NCBI GenBank assembly: GCA_903813345.2
Contig: CAIIXF020000008.1
Span: forward strand, 21,872,822 to 21,936,821
DNA length: 64,000 bases
DNA from: Owenia fusiformis
Taxonomy: Eukaryota > Annelida > Polychaeta > Sabellida > Oweniidae
Direction: 5' to 3'
Position numbers and translations under genes: made by a program. The notes under the pieces are model-generated. The model searched no databases and was not told the DNA's origin. It was given only the letters and a program-made list of their open reading frames with translations. Positions 11,401 to 23,400 of this stretch are shown here, piece by piece (within the stretch, counting starts at the first letter, position 1; the number at the start of each line of letters is the position of its first letter).

Positions 11401-14400
11401 AAGACCTCTGCATGCTTTGGTGCAAATATTAAGTATGGAAACAGTAACACTTAATATTATAATGATCTAATTATTTTTCTGAACTTCTTGATTCTGCATC
11501 TTTACCATGCAGGGTATTACAAAATCAGCTGAATCTAAAGATACAAGAGGCTGTTTCTCGAAAGTTTCGTTATTAACGAATCGTTAATTCAGTTGTTGTT
11601 AACGATTTCTCCGTTTCTCAAAAGTAAACGATACGCAATGACATCATGATTCTTAATGATTTGTTTGTTATCCATGACTGGTTTAACAAGAGGGTTAGGG
11701 GGTCTTGTAATATAACGATGTGGTATCTAAACAAAATGTGAGTCATTAAAACACATTTTCTACGCTGATTTAACAATTTGATACTACCCTTATATGATAA
11801 AAATTACATGTTTTCAAAGACCGAAATTACGTTCATTATTTGGAACATTCTTTTGGCATATTTAATGAATATCTTTGCAGAATAAGGACATTCAAAAAGG
11901 GTCGGTGGACCGTGTTTCCTGGTTTTAGGTGTTGGAAATTATAATACGATTTCATTGTATCGGTAACCAGACTTTTTTATTTCGTGTCCAACATACTAAA
12001 TATGAATACAAAGTATAGGAATTTCCGAGGAAAGTAGGCCTCGCACAAGTAAGGGATATGACCAAAAATGACGTTATTGTTGAACAAGTTTACATCGGTA
12101 TCGCGAAGATGCATCCAAGACTGAGTATACATGCTCTTAAGCCAGTAAGTTATTTTAATGCGTTAGAACATTAAAATTTGTCCTGTTTTCACTACAAAAT
12201 GTCACGTGTACAGTGTCCATGTTATGCAAATTTTGCAGGAAAATAACAGCTTTGGTCGCTGGGTAAAAGCAGAATAAAATTTAAACAAGATGCATAATTC
12301 ATTTGGTGTTAAATATAACGATTCAGAACAGGATAATGAGCCTTATAACGAGACGGTTCGAGAAACGAAATTTGCACATTTTGCTAACCCACTCGTTAAT
12401 TTACAATTCGTTAATAACGAAAAGTTTCGAGAAACAGCCTCCTGGTTACGAGTCAATTTGCACTTACCAAATCCATGAAAGGCTCTAGCACTAGTAAAGC
12501 TGATATCAAACGTTGTTTCAGTCGATGAGGCATTGAATTTGGGAAATTTCTGAAACTTGGGACTTTAGTGAGAGCTAACTGTTTTGCAATGATACTGGCA
12601 ATCAATGACCTGGCTAGGGCCACATCATTATTGTTGTTTAGGTCCAAGGTATTGAAGTAGGTCACAATGCAACATCTAACATGGCCATTGGATTTGAGGT
12701 AACTGGAAATATTCAAAATTAAACATTAACATGCAAAATGTCACCACCTGCTACAGATGCTGAATGTCAACTGGTAAACACTGTCCAAAAAAAGTTGGAG
12801 ACTATAGCAATATATCACCACTTATGGTGATGACATAATAATGTAGTATAATACAATCCGGAGAACAGATTCAACTGTAACAGCACATGGAATATAAATG
12901 TAATAGTATTTGCAATAAATAAGCTCTAACATAATCTCAAAAATAAACCTACTTTTTCTGTAGCTGGTTAGCAGGAAAGTCTACACCAAGTCCATCTATG
13001 TAAGCAAAGGCATCTAGGTAGTACCTGGAATATGGCAATATAAAAATAATACAAACATGACCAAACTCTCGTTAACTTCTCATCCAATCAGATTGCACCA
13101 TAGCCATTCTCTATGCAATCATCATCAGGAATATATGTATTGTGTTGTACCGTGACATTACATCTACAGCTCTGTCTAAGAATGGCCAGTTACGAAATTT
13201 GATAGGAAAATAACAGTATCTTGGTTATCTCATGGACATCAATCCCCATTTCTCTGAACAACGTTTTAATTTTTTATGTTTGAATTGGAAAAAAGAATGG
13301 TAGCCCATTCAACATGTTCAATATGGTGAAATTCTACACTCGTTGGACAGAAAGTGTGTACAAATGCACTCATCTGTTATGTTTATATGTAACTTACCAT
13401 GCACAGCGTTTAGACATCTTTCCAAACGTGGCACATTCAATCATGAAATCAGTGAACTTTGCCGCAATATCCCAATTCTGTTGCCAAATTTTGGAAAGAT
13501 GAAGAATAAAGATGTTGACTTGACCGCCACGGTCCTCTCCCAAGCTGACTATCTCTGCTGATTGCTACAAATTATTTAAGCATAAATTAATAATTATTGT
13601 CTAACACACTTACCATAGAAAATGTGAATCCATCAAAGATATGAATTATTCTAGTTTATACATACACACTAGTGTTGTCGCGATTAATCGATACATCGCG
13701 ATATATATCGCCAAAGCTGATTCTGGCGATGCATCGATGTCTGAAACAAAACATCGATGTTTTTAAAAAACTTTAATTCGCTGAAAATCATCCTTTCTTA
13801 TCTTATTTTGACGCAAATCGCTTACCTTTCTCATGTCTTATTTCATTTTCCAAGGTTTTCTGATATTCTTTCACTTTAAAACTGTTTTAGCTAGTCGAAA
13901 TGAACCATTAATCTAAAAAATTACTTTACTTTCATTTCACCGTTACTAGAAGTTCCCGGATGTACCAGCGTACTCTTATTAATTTGTTCTGTTCGGTATT
14001 TTAGTGCATTAGCATTTGGTATTTCAGTGCACTTTTCTCAGACTTTTTCTCGATCTACATCGCGATGTGCATCGATGTTTTCTACTGAAAATTGCCGATG
14101 CATCGGTGTACAATTATGGCACATCGCGACAACACTAAAACACACATGTACAAAGATGAACAAAAAATCATATATACAGGGTGATCACTAAGTTCTGGGA
14201 ATTTATCTGTCATTTCATTATTTTTCAACCAATTTACTTGAAATTTTCAAGGTAAATGGGGATTGTGATTTTGGGTTGGACAAAACAGTGTCAGTGTCAT
14301 CTGATGTCACAATGGATAACAAGGCATTAACATGACAAAATGTCACCACCTAGTTGCTCACAATATTATGAGTTCAAACTTAATATAAGTCAGATTTGAA

Positions 14401-17400
14401 TTTCTGAGAACTTGTAAAGTCAAATTTGAACTTCTGAAAAGATGTAGATGATTTTGAAAAAAAAATTTGGTCAATTTGAAGCAAGTTGAAAACAGACCTT
14501 TTTGACCTTTTTTGACCTTGAGAAGGTCATTAAAGGTCAAATGTCAAATCTAAAGTCAGATTTGAATTTCTGAGAACATGTAGATGATTTTGAAAAAAAA
14601 ATTAGTCAATTTGAAGCAAGTTGAAAAAAGACCTTTTTGACCTTTTTTGACCTTGAGAAGGTCAAATGTCAAATCTAAAGTCAAATCTAAAGTCATATTT
14701 GAATTTCTGAGAACATGTAGATGATTTTGAAAAAAAATTTAGTCAATTTGAAGCAAGATGAAAAAATACCTTTTTGACCTTTTTTGACATTGAGAAGGTC
14801 ATTGAAGGTCAAATGTCAAATCTAAAGTCAGATTTGAATTTCTGAGAACATGTAGATGATTTTGAAAAAAAAATTTAGTCAATTTGAAGCAAGTTGAAAA
14901 AAGACCTTTTTGACCTTTTTTGACTTTGGGAAGGTCATTGAAGGTCAAATGTCAAATCTTAAGTCAAATCTAAAGTCAGATTTGAATTTCTGAGAACACG
15001 TAGATGATTTTGAAAATTTTTTTTAGTCAATTTGAAGCAAGTTGAAAACAGACCTTTTTGACCTTTTTTGACCTTGAGAAGGTCATTGAAGGTCAAATGT
15101 CAAACCTTAAGTCAAATCTTAAGTCAGATTTGAATTTCTGAGAACACGTAGATGATTTTGAAAAAAAAATTTGGTCAATTTGAAGCAAGTTGAAAACAGA
15201 CCTTTTTGACCTTTTTTGACCTTGAGAAGGTCATTGAAGGTCAAATGTCAAATCTAAAGTCAGATTTGAATTTCTGAGAACATGTAGATGATTTTGAAAA
15301 AAAAATTTAGTCAATTTGAAGCAAGTTGAAAAAAGACCTTTTTGACCTTTTTTGACTTTGAGAAGGTCATTGAAGGTCAAATGTCAAATCTTAAGTCAAA
15401 TCTAAAGTCAGATTTGAATTTCTGAGAACACGTAGATGATTTTGAAAAAATTTTTTAGTCAATTTGAAGCAAGTTGAAAACAGACCTTTCTGACCTTTTT
15501 TGACCTTGAGAAGGTCATTGAAGGTCAAATGTCAAATCTTAAGTCAAATCTTAAGTCAGATTTGAATTTCTGAGAACACGTAGATGATTTTGAAAAAAAA
15601 TTTAGTCAATTTGAAGCAAGTTGAAAACAGACCTTTTTGACCTTTTTTGACCTTGAGAAGGTCATTGAAGGTCAAATGTCAAATCTAAAGTCAGATTTGA
15701 AGGGCAAATGTCAAATCTAAAGTCAGATTTGAATTTTTGAGAACATGTAGATGATTTTGAAAAAAAATTTAGTCAATGTGAAGCAAGTTGAAAAAAGACC
15801 TTTTTGACCTTGAGAAGGTCATTGAAGGTCAAATGTCAAATCTAAAGTCAGATTTGAACTTCTGAGAACATGTAGATGATTTAGAAAAAAATTGAAGTCA
15901 GTCTAAACAGTATTTGTTAAGTTATAGGAAGTTGTAAGAAATTGTTACAGACGCCAACCGCCGGACGCCGGACGCCAACCACCAACCGCCGGACGCCGTC
16001 GCAAAAAAACGGAGACCATAACAATATGTCACCACTTTTGGTGGTGACATAATAATTATTGTTACTATAGCAACATGACAAATGGCGTAGCAGGTCAAGT
16101 AAAGTAAAAATGAATTCCAATTTTGCTTCATTCAAAAGTATGGTTAATTAATCCCTATTTGGTGGACTTATTATTATGATATTTCTGTGATTTTTATATT
16201 TTCAAATACTTTTAACTTTTGTTTCTAAAGTAACTTCTATATTGCGATATACGAGTGTACTTTGCTCTATTTTCTTATCATTCGTCAGACTCTCAAAGTC
16301 ACAATCATGACTCAAAATAGCGGGGAGTTATCCTCCATTATGGCTATGCTCCTTCCCATTCCTCAAACTGCCCATACTACTCTTGAAGAATTAGGGTCCA
16401 CACAAGTTGTTACTGCCCCATATTCACCATACAATATTCACCAGATGAAGCACCATTGGGCTTCACTACATTTGGGGTGCTAAAGCATCATATATGAGAG
16501 GTCATATGTTTGATTCCGATAAGGGACTAATTTCAACGACTTGAGCAAATCGTCAAGGGATACCAAAAGGGAGGTTTGGAACACGTCTTTATGGACTAGG
16601 TTTGTCAACAACGCATTTGCGTCCAGGCTAATGGAAACAATTATAAATGAAAGGATCCTCTCAGCAATTAAGAATACTGTACTTCTGAATAAATGATTTC
16701 AAGAGTACTGTTCTGCCTCTAGTACGAGTAGTTTGAGGCAACCATCTAGGCAAGATGAATATGTTTGGCAGGAAATTTTCAGATTAACATCAGTCAAAAT
16801 TTGCTGACCCGCGGACCACTGTAACTTTTTTTATAATTACAATAAAATAAATTGCAGAAGTGATATGTATATGAAACATTTTCTGTCAATTCAGAATTAT
16901 ACAATGTACACCTGCTAAAAATTTCGAATCAAATGGTTGAGAAATCTTGAAATGGCAGACCAATTCCCAGAACTTAATGATCACCCTGTACATGTGTATA
17001 TTACCTTTAGTAAATATTGCACAATTGGGGCTTCCACATTTGGCTTTAGTGTTGCCTCTTGAAAAACTAGATTCAGATATGCCTTCCATAGTCCCCAGAA
17101 CTCTAAACTTTTTGCCTCTTCGATGACCTTATTCCAGGATATTTTGATGACTCTTTGACACAGGTCTTGGTCTGCATGGACAACCTGACAAACAAAAAAC
17201 AAACACATTTGTTCAATTATATTCAGGAATAAATTTCCAATCTGGTATATCTGGATGATCTGAACCTACAGTACTTTAATTCATCTTACAGCTACAGCTT
17301 TGTGTATTGTACTATTAAGAATATGATATTAATTAAACACTGATTAGAAGGAACGAAATGATTATAAAACACAAAAAATCTTATTAACTCAACAAATATC

Positions 17401-20400
17401 AATTAGAATACAGTAATTGAAATTAATTAATCATGAAGCATATTTGCAATTATTGAGTGTCTGAAATAAGCAGAGTGTTGTTATCTTGCAAATACAATAC
17501 AAGGAGTTCCAGTAGTTACCTGGAAATGCTATTTGTATATTTTCTTCAGGAGTATAGAAATTGATTAGCAATAAGCCTAAGTGAAGTCAGAGCAACCCAA
17601 ACAATACAAGCAGCTCATATCTGGATTGTACAATAAATACTAATTGCATCCTCGCAAAATAGTTATTCCAAAAAGCATATTTCTACAGAAAATACAGGCA
17701 AAATCTTTTCCATTATAATCTGAGAATGTTGCCTTTATATGTTGTTATTATATAAATAGGAAAATCTAGAAATTGCATGTTTTACAACCATATGTGATAG
17801 CTGGGCTTTGGGATAGGCTTTAAATGATATTTAATCTGAAACAGACATAGCGTTATATATAAATAATAAAGTAGTATATCTTTTTATTACAGTACAAACG
17901 TTTCACCCCATTAACTGTATCAGATTGACCTTGCTTATTGAATAATCCTGATATTATTCAAAGTATTTCCCACTAATGTCAGCAATGTTTAAGCATCTAA
18001 CAAATGAAAGTATATTAGATACAATATACACATGAAATGACATGAATGCTTTAAACCAGGATGCACAAAACAATAAATGTATTTATATTAATAACTTAAT
18101 TACATTAACCCTCTTTGTGTAGTGCTTTATTTATGATTATATAAAACGATAATGTCAGCCCAACAACTCATTATTCATGGTATTCACATGAGAAAAATAT
18201 TGAAGATATTCAAATAATAATACATGAAATTCACAACTTGGGTAAGGGGTTGATTATAATGTTGTAAGTAGTCCAATGGAAGGATAAAGGTATTTATTTT
18301 GTGCTGTAGTTTTCGAATTTAAATGAGTAAGCATTAAATGTCATCCCATTCAAAAAACACCTGACTCTGTATAATAGCTATGAATATATTAGTATTAAAA
18401 AATGTGGTCGTAACTGCAGCCACAGTTATTTTCATAGTTATTTATTCTTTTAGAAGCGTTGTGGTAAGGCTGTTTTACACTGGCAAAAGATAACTTCATG
18501 CAATAGCATAGGAGCAACTTAAATATTACGTCATATTGACAACCTTTCAACACTATTCTAATAAAAATTCAGAGAATTTTCAGACACTCCAGCAAACTTT
18601 CCTTGAAATGTATGTACAAACAACACCTACTGGTAAACAGATAATCCTCGTCTGTTCACAATCACGCGGTCCTAACTTCGACCGTTATTTTGAATTTTTG
18701 ACCTACCGGATGTTTGAAAATCAAGGATTATGAGTCTCATACTGCACCGTTTTTCTTCAAACTTGTTCCATTCAAAGCATAACAAAAATCCCTTTCTGAT
18801 GGTACATTATTCTCTCAAACAGAGTCCCTACTTCCAGCGGCATTTTGGTCCCCAGCTGTAAGAAGGCCTTCTAACAGCTGGGGACCAAAACGCTGCTAGA
18901 ACGAGGGACTCTTTACAATAAAGTAATGCACCGACAGAAAGGCAATTTTGTTCTGCTTTTAATGGTATTAGTTTGAAGAAAAACGGTGCAGTATGAGAGT
19001 CGCAATCCTTGATTTTCAAACATCCGGTAGGTCAAAAATTCAAATTAACGGTCAAAGTTAGGACCACGTGACAATAATGGGATTATCATTTGGCCAACAA
19101 ATATAATATGATATCATATAGCATCATCTACCCTAAGGCAGATATATTATATCGGCCTGAGGATAATCTCAATATATACACTTTAAAGGATAATTCCTGT
19201 TAATTTTAGGCCTATGGATTTCTAACTACCTTAAATGCTTTTGTTAGCATATATTAAATCTACAGATAATATCACCATATTGGATAGTAGCGCTAGGAAG
19301 ATTGCATCGTAATAAAATATTTAATAGTAAACAGTGAATATCAGTGACGCGTGAAGCTACTATTATAAGAAGAATAAATAAGACATTCAAGCAAAGTAAG
19401 TTATGGAGTTCTTCCATATTCTGAAAGCAATTGTAATTAGCCTTATTCTGGTCAGTCATGTTGTTTCAGATAATTCACATCATGAAAACTTCATCAAAGT
19501 TGATCCAATGATAGTAGTTCGGCTGAATACAGATGCAGTCATCCCATGTACATCAACAAGCGAAAACACAACAGTCGACAAAAACACAAAATATAGGTTT
19601 TTTACATATGAATACGGGGATACGAATCAGATCAGAATTGAGCTGCTTTCGAATGATAAATACACGGTGAAGGACTCTAGTTTACTGATCCATCAATTCC
19701 AATATAACGATGTAGGATGGTATGAATGTGACATCATCAATGAAGATGCAAATGAGACAGTAAAAATACCTGTTGAGGGTATATTTACTAGTTGTGATTT
19801 CAACACTGACTTTTGTGATTTCGAGAAAGATGAATCTGTTAACTGGTTAAGGCGCTTCACACCTATGGACAACACAAAAAGGCCAGATTTACATGATTTG
19901 TGCTCCAAAACTTTTGTGAACAAAATCATCGGAAATGACTCTAAACCAAGTTACTACATCTATATTGAGGCAGAGCCTGATAAAGTCATGAGAGACCCAA
20001 CCCCATATTTGCGTTCTCCACTCTTTCCTGTTCTGGAACATGAATGTGGATTATACTTAAAGGTTCAATTCGAGACATATTCCAATGATACATTTTGGAT
20101 AAAGCACACAAATCCAACAAGCTTCAATGGAGGTAAACAAATTAGTACTGCTTTCCATGGTCCAATGCCACGATTTTTGGAATTTACTGCAAAACCCAAT
20201 CCCCCATCTAAGAAATATGATGACAACATATACTTTGTTCTGGATAAAATTGAAATAAGAATTGCAAGAGATGCGTGGGTTAAAGGAGACATATTTATGA
20301 AAGGCACTGGTGTATGTAACTCTACAGATGAAACAGAAAGCCCTATTCATGATGAAAGTACCACAACCGAAAGCAAGACAACGGGACAAACAGCAGATGA

Positions 20401-23400
20401 TACTGAAATTATGACTACAGAATCACCAAAAGTTGGAACTGAAACCAAGACTACAGAATCCACAATAGGTGGTACTGAAACCAAAACTACAGAATCAACA
20501 ACAGGTGGGACTGAAACCAAAACTTCAGAATCAAAAATAGTTGATACTGAACCCACAACAAAAACAACAGCTGGTACTGAAGCCAAGACAACAGAATCAG
20601 CTGGTACTGAAGCCAAGAAAACAGAATCAGCTGGTACTGAAGCCAAGACAACAGAATCAGCTGGTACTGAAGCCAAGACAACAGAATCAGCTGGTACTGA
20701 AGCCAAGACAACAGAATCAGCTGGTACTGAAGCCAAGACAACAGAATCAGCTGGTACTGAAGCCAAGACAACAGAATCAGCTGGTACTGAAGCCAAGACA
20801 ACAGAATCAGCTGGTACTGAAGCCAAAACAACAGAATCAGTTGGTACTGAAGCCAAGACAACAGAATCAGAAATAGATGAAACTGAACCCACAACAACAG
20901 AAACAACAGGTGGTACTGACGCTACTACTCCAGAGGCACCAATAGATGATACCACGACAACAGAAGCAACACAACCTGAAGATTCAAAAGATGTTGATAC
21001 TAAACGCCAGGTTAAAGATTCAACAACAAAGGGTGTAAATGAGAAAGATATCGAAGATCAACTACTTGATCTTATTTCTGATCAAATTCACCCTAAAGAT
21101 AATGCAACATCAATAAGTAAGGTAACTGATAATGCTACAGCTATTCTTTATAATGGGGAAGACACCGAGGAAGAAATAAATGATTTCAACGCTGGTTGCA
21201 AACAATATTTTACAGTGACAACAGAATCTTCTACTACTACCACAGAATCTTCTACTACTACTACAGCTAGGGCTGGAGGAGGAAAACCTGTTCAAACCTA
21301 CTACAACATACTGTTGTTCTTGTGTAGTACAATATATGCAATCATTGGCATATAGAGGACATAACTGTTAACTTATAACAGGCAAACATTCCTGTCAAAT
21401 GAAAAGGGTGGTGGGATTTTAAATTGTGTATTACATATCTGCCAATGCCATTGCATTGATGTCATGTTAACAGAAAAGTCATCAAGCTATTCAGGCCCAG
21501 CCAAAATAGCCTGCTTGTATTTATCACCATGACAACAATTTGATGTCAAGTTTAATTTCTATCAAAAAACACAAATATAAATGTGGCATCATACAAAATT
21601 GGCACTGGGATAAGAGGCATGTAACAAATCAGCAACTAGAAGTGAAATATGCCTTCGTTCTTGCCCATGTAGGGCTTGTAGGCAACCACAGCAACTCAGG
21701 CATTATTTCATGTCTAGTTGCACAGCCATATATCCAGAAAAAAGATGGCAGTGGGTGTATAATCTATTTTATTGTACAAATAAAATCAATTTTAAAACTA
21801 AGAAATAACAGGCACAAGAACATATTAAGCTGAGCTGCCCTGAAAATCAATGTCTTGGTATACAGACAGTGGGAGGCTAGGAACGGGTGGACTTTTTTAT
21901 CAGGACAGCTTTAAAATCTATTTTTGTGCTTGTATGAGAGTTTTCCAATATTATGTATATTCAGATATATTCAAATAAGATTCAGTTTGTCAAAAAAATC
22001 TGTGACCAACTTGGGTATTCAAATGCTTTTTTGGATCACTGATCTTTTTGCTAAATCAAGCTAAAGAGACACAGCACTTTTACAGTGCCATAAAAATATA
22101 TCAAACAGCATTTGAGGTTTGAACATTCCATGTATTCAGAAGTTGGTTAAAGAGCTTACCTGTGAAACAAGGTGCTTTAGACAGTTGAATATCACAGTTG
22201 CCCCCTCTGCTTGACACACATTCAGGGCCTCGATACAACTATTCATCAAATCCAGACTATTTGAATCTCCTAAGTCTTTCCCACTTCCATTCTGTTGAGC
22301 GAGATACACTTGAACACAGTCCCATTGGCTGGTTATATATTCAGATGCAATTTTACCCCAGGCATTATGGGATATGTCATCCTCTCCTGTATTTGGTCGT
22401 TCAAAACTTGAGGTAATGTTGAGCTTTTCAACATTTTGGGTAATGTTAAGTATCACATGTATGCTGTTTCCTCTGTCTTTCTGTTGGATTATTTCTTTGT
22501 AAAGAGTCTTTGTAAAACATATTGCACTCAATTTCTGCATTTGTGTTTCCATAGTTACCTAGAATAAACAAATAAATGAGTTTCAGTATATGTATTAAAG
22601 TAAATACTTAAGATTGTAATAAACCAGTGAGTAAGTGATATAGTGCCAAGATGAGATTTTTTAACAATTCTAGCGAAGATTCCAGTTGATTAAAAAAAAG
22701 TTCTGATAAAGGTAAATAAAGTAAAATTACTTTAATGTAGTAATTGTGAAGCTTACTTACCTCAGCTGGAGTTACGGCCAGCAAGGTAAGGCATAGAGAC
22801 AATAGATTGTCCACAGAGATATCACCCATTAGGTCCAGTTTGTACAACATTGCCAAGACTTCACTGTACAACTTAATCAATTCAACCTGATGCATCTGAA
22901 ATGTGGACATAATCATCTTTCATGACAGTTGTATGTTGAAATATATGTTACATACAAACTTTATTATATTGCAACATGTATTCATATATAAAATTCAGAA
23001 ATTATTGGATTTATTTTGAAATTAATAAAACTTTTGGTGGAAGTTGTAAAGTATGAATATTTGTTTCATGTTATCTTAATAGAGTAAAAGAAGAAATGCC
23101 TAATTTTTTATAAGACACAATCAGTGTTTGAAAATGAAGGCCAAAAGTGAATTTTAATATAAAAGATCTGTTGCAATGTTATCTTCCAATTAAACTAAAA
23201 TATGTCAGTCAGTTTGTATAAAAGTAGCCCTGCAATCAGCAAACAACAGACCCTTAACCATCAAACCCCATGATTCATTCCCAATAATAATCAATATCTT
23301 TCAAATAACTCCTCAGCCCATTTAATTAGACTGATGATGTCATACTTTGCAGGCAGCAAGCTTTGCAAGAAAATACATGAAAACACAGTTAACAAAAAAT

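Larger units (their letters stand above)
14177..16988. mobile_element. Mariner-like element with TA duplication, internally expanded
   Basis: The ends CAGGGTGATCACTAAGTTCT and the complement of AGAACTTAATGATCACCCTG are inverted repeats, flanked by TA at 14175-14176 and 16989-16990. The interior holds a decayed transposase (16262-16640), a 'GTCACCACC' family repeat and a large tandem array inserted into that repeat. The right end lies 16 bp from the donor side of TARBP1 exon 12. Confidence 0.75.

Noticed and set aside
20057-20955. Frames on the - strand and in another + frame over the Ig-MAM gene
   Set aside because: They are shadows of the 650-codon frame and its 30-bp repeats, with no independent signals.
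21540-21833. 97-codon frame downstream of the Ig-MAM gene
   Set aside because: It lies before the likely polyadenylation signal, has no domain and is best read as 3' UTR.
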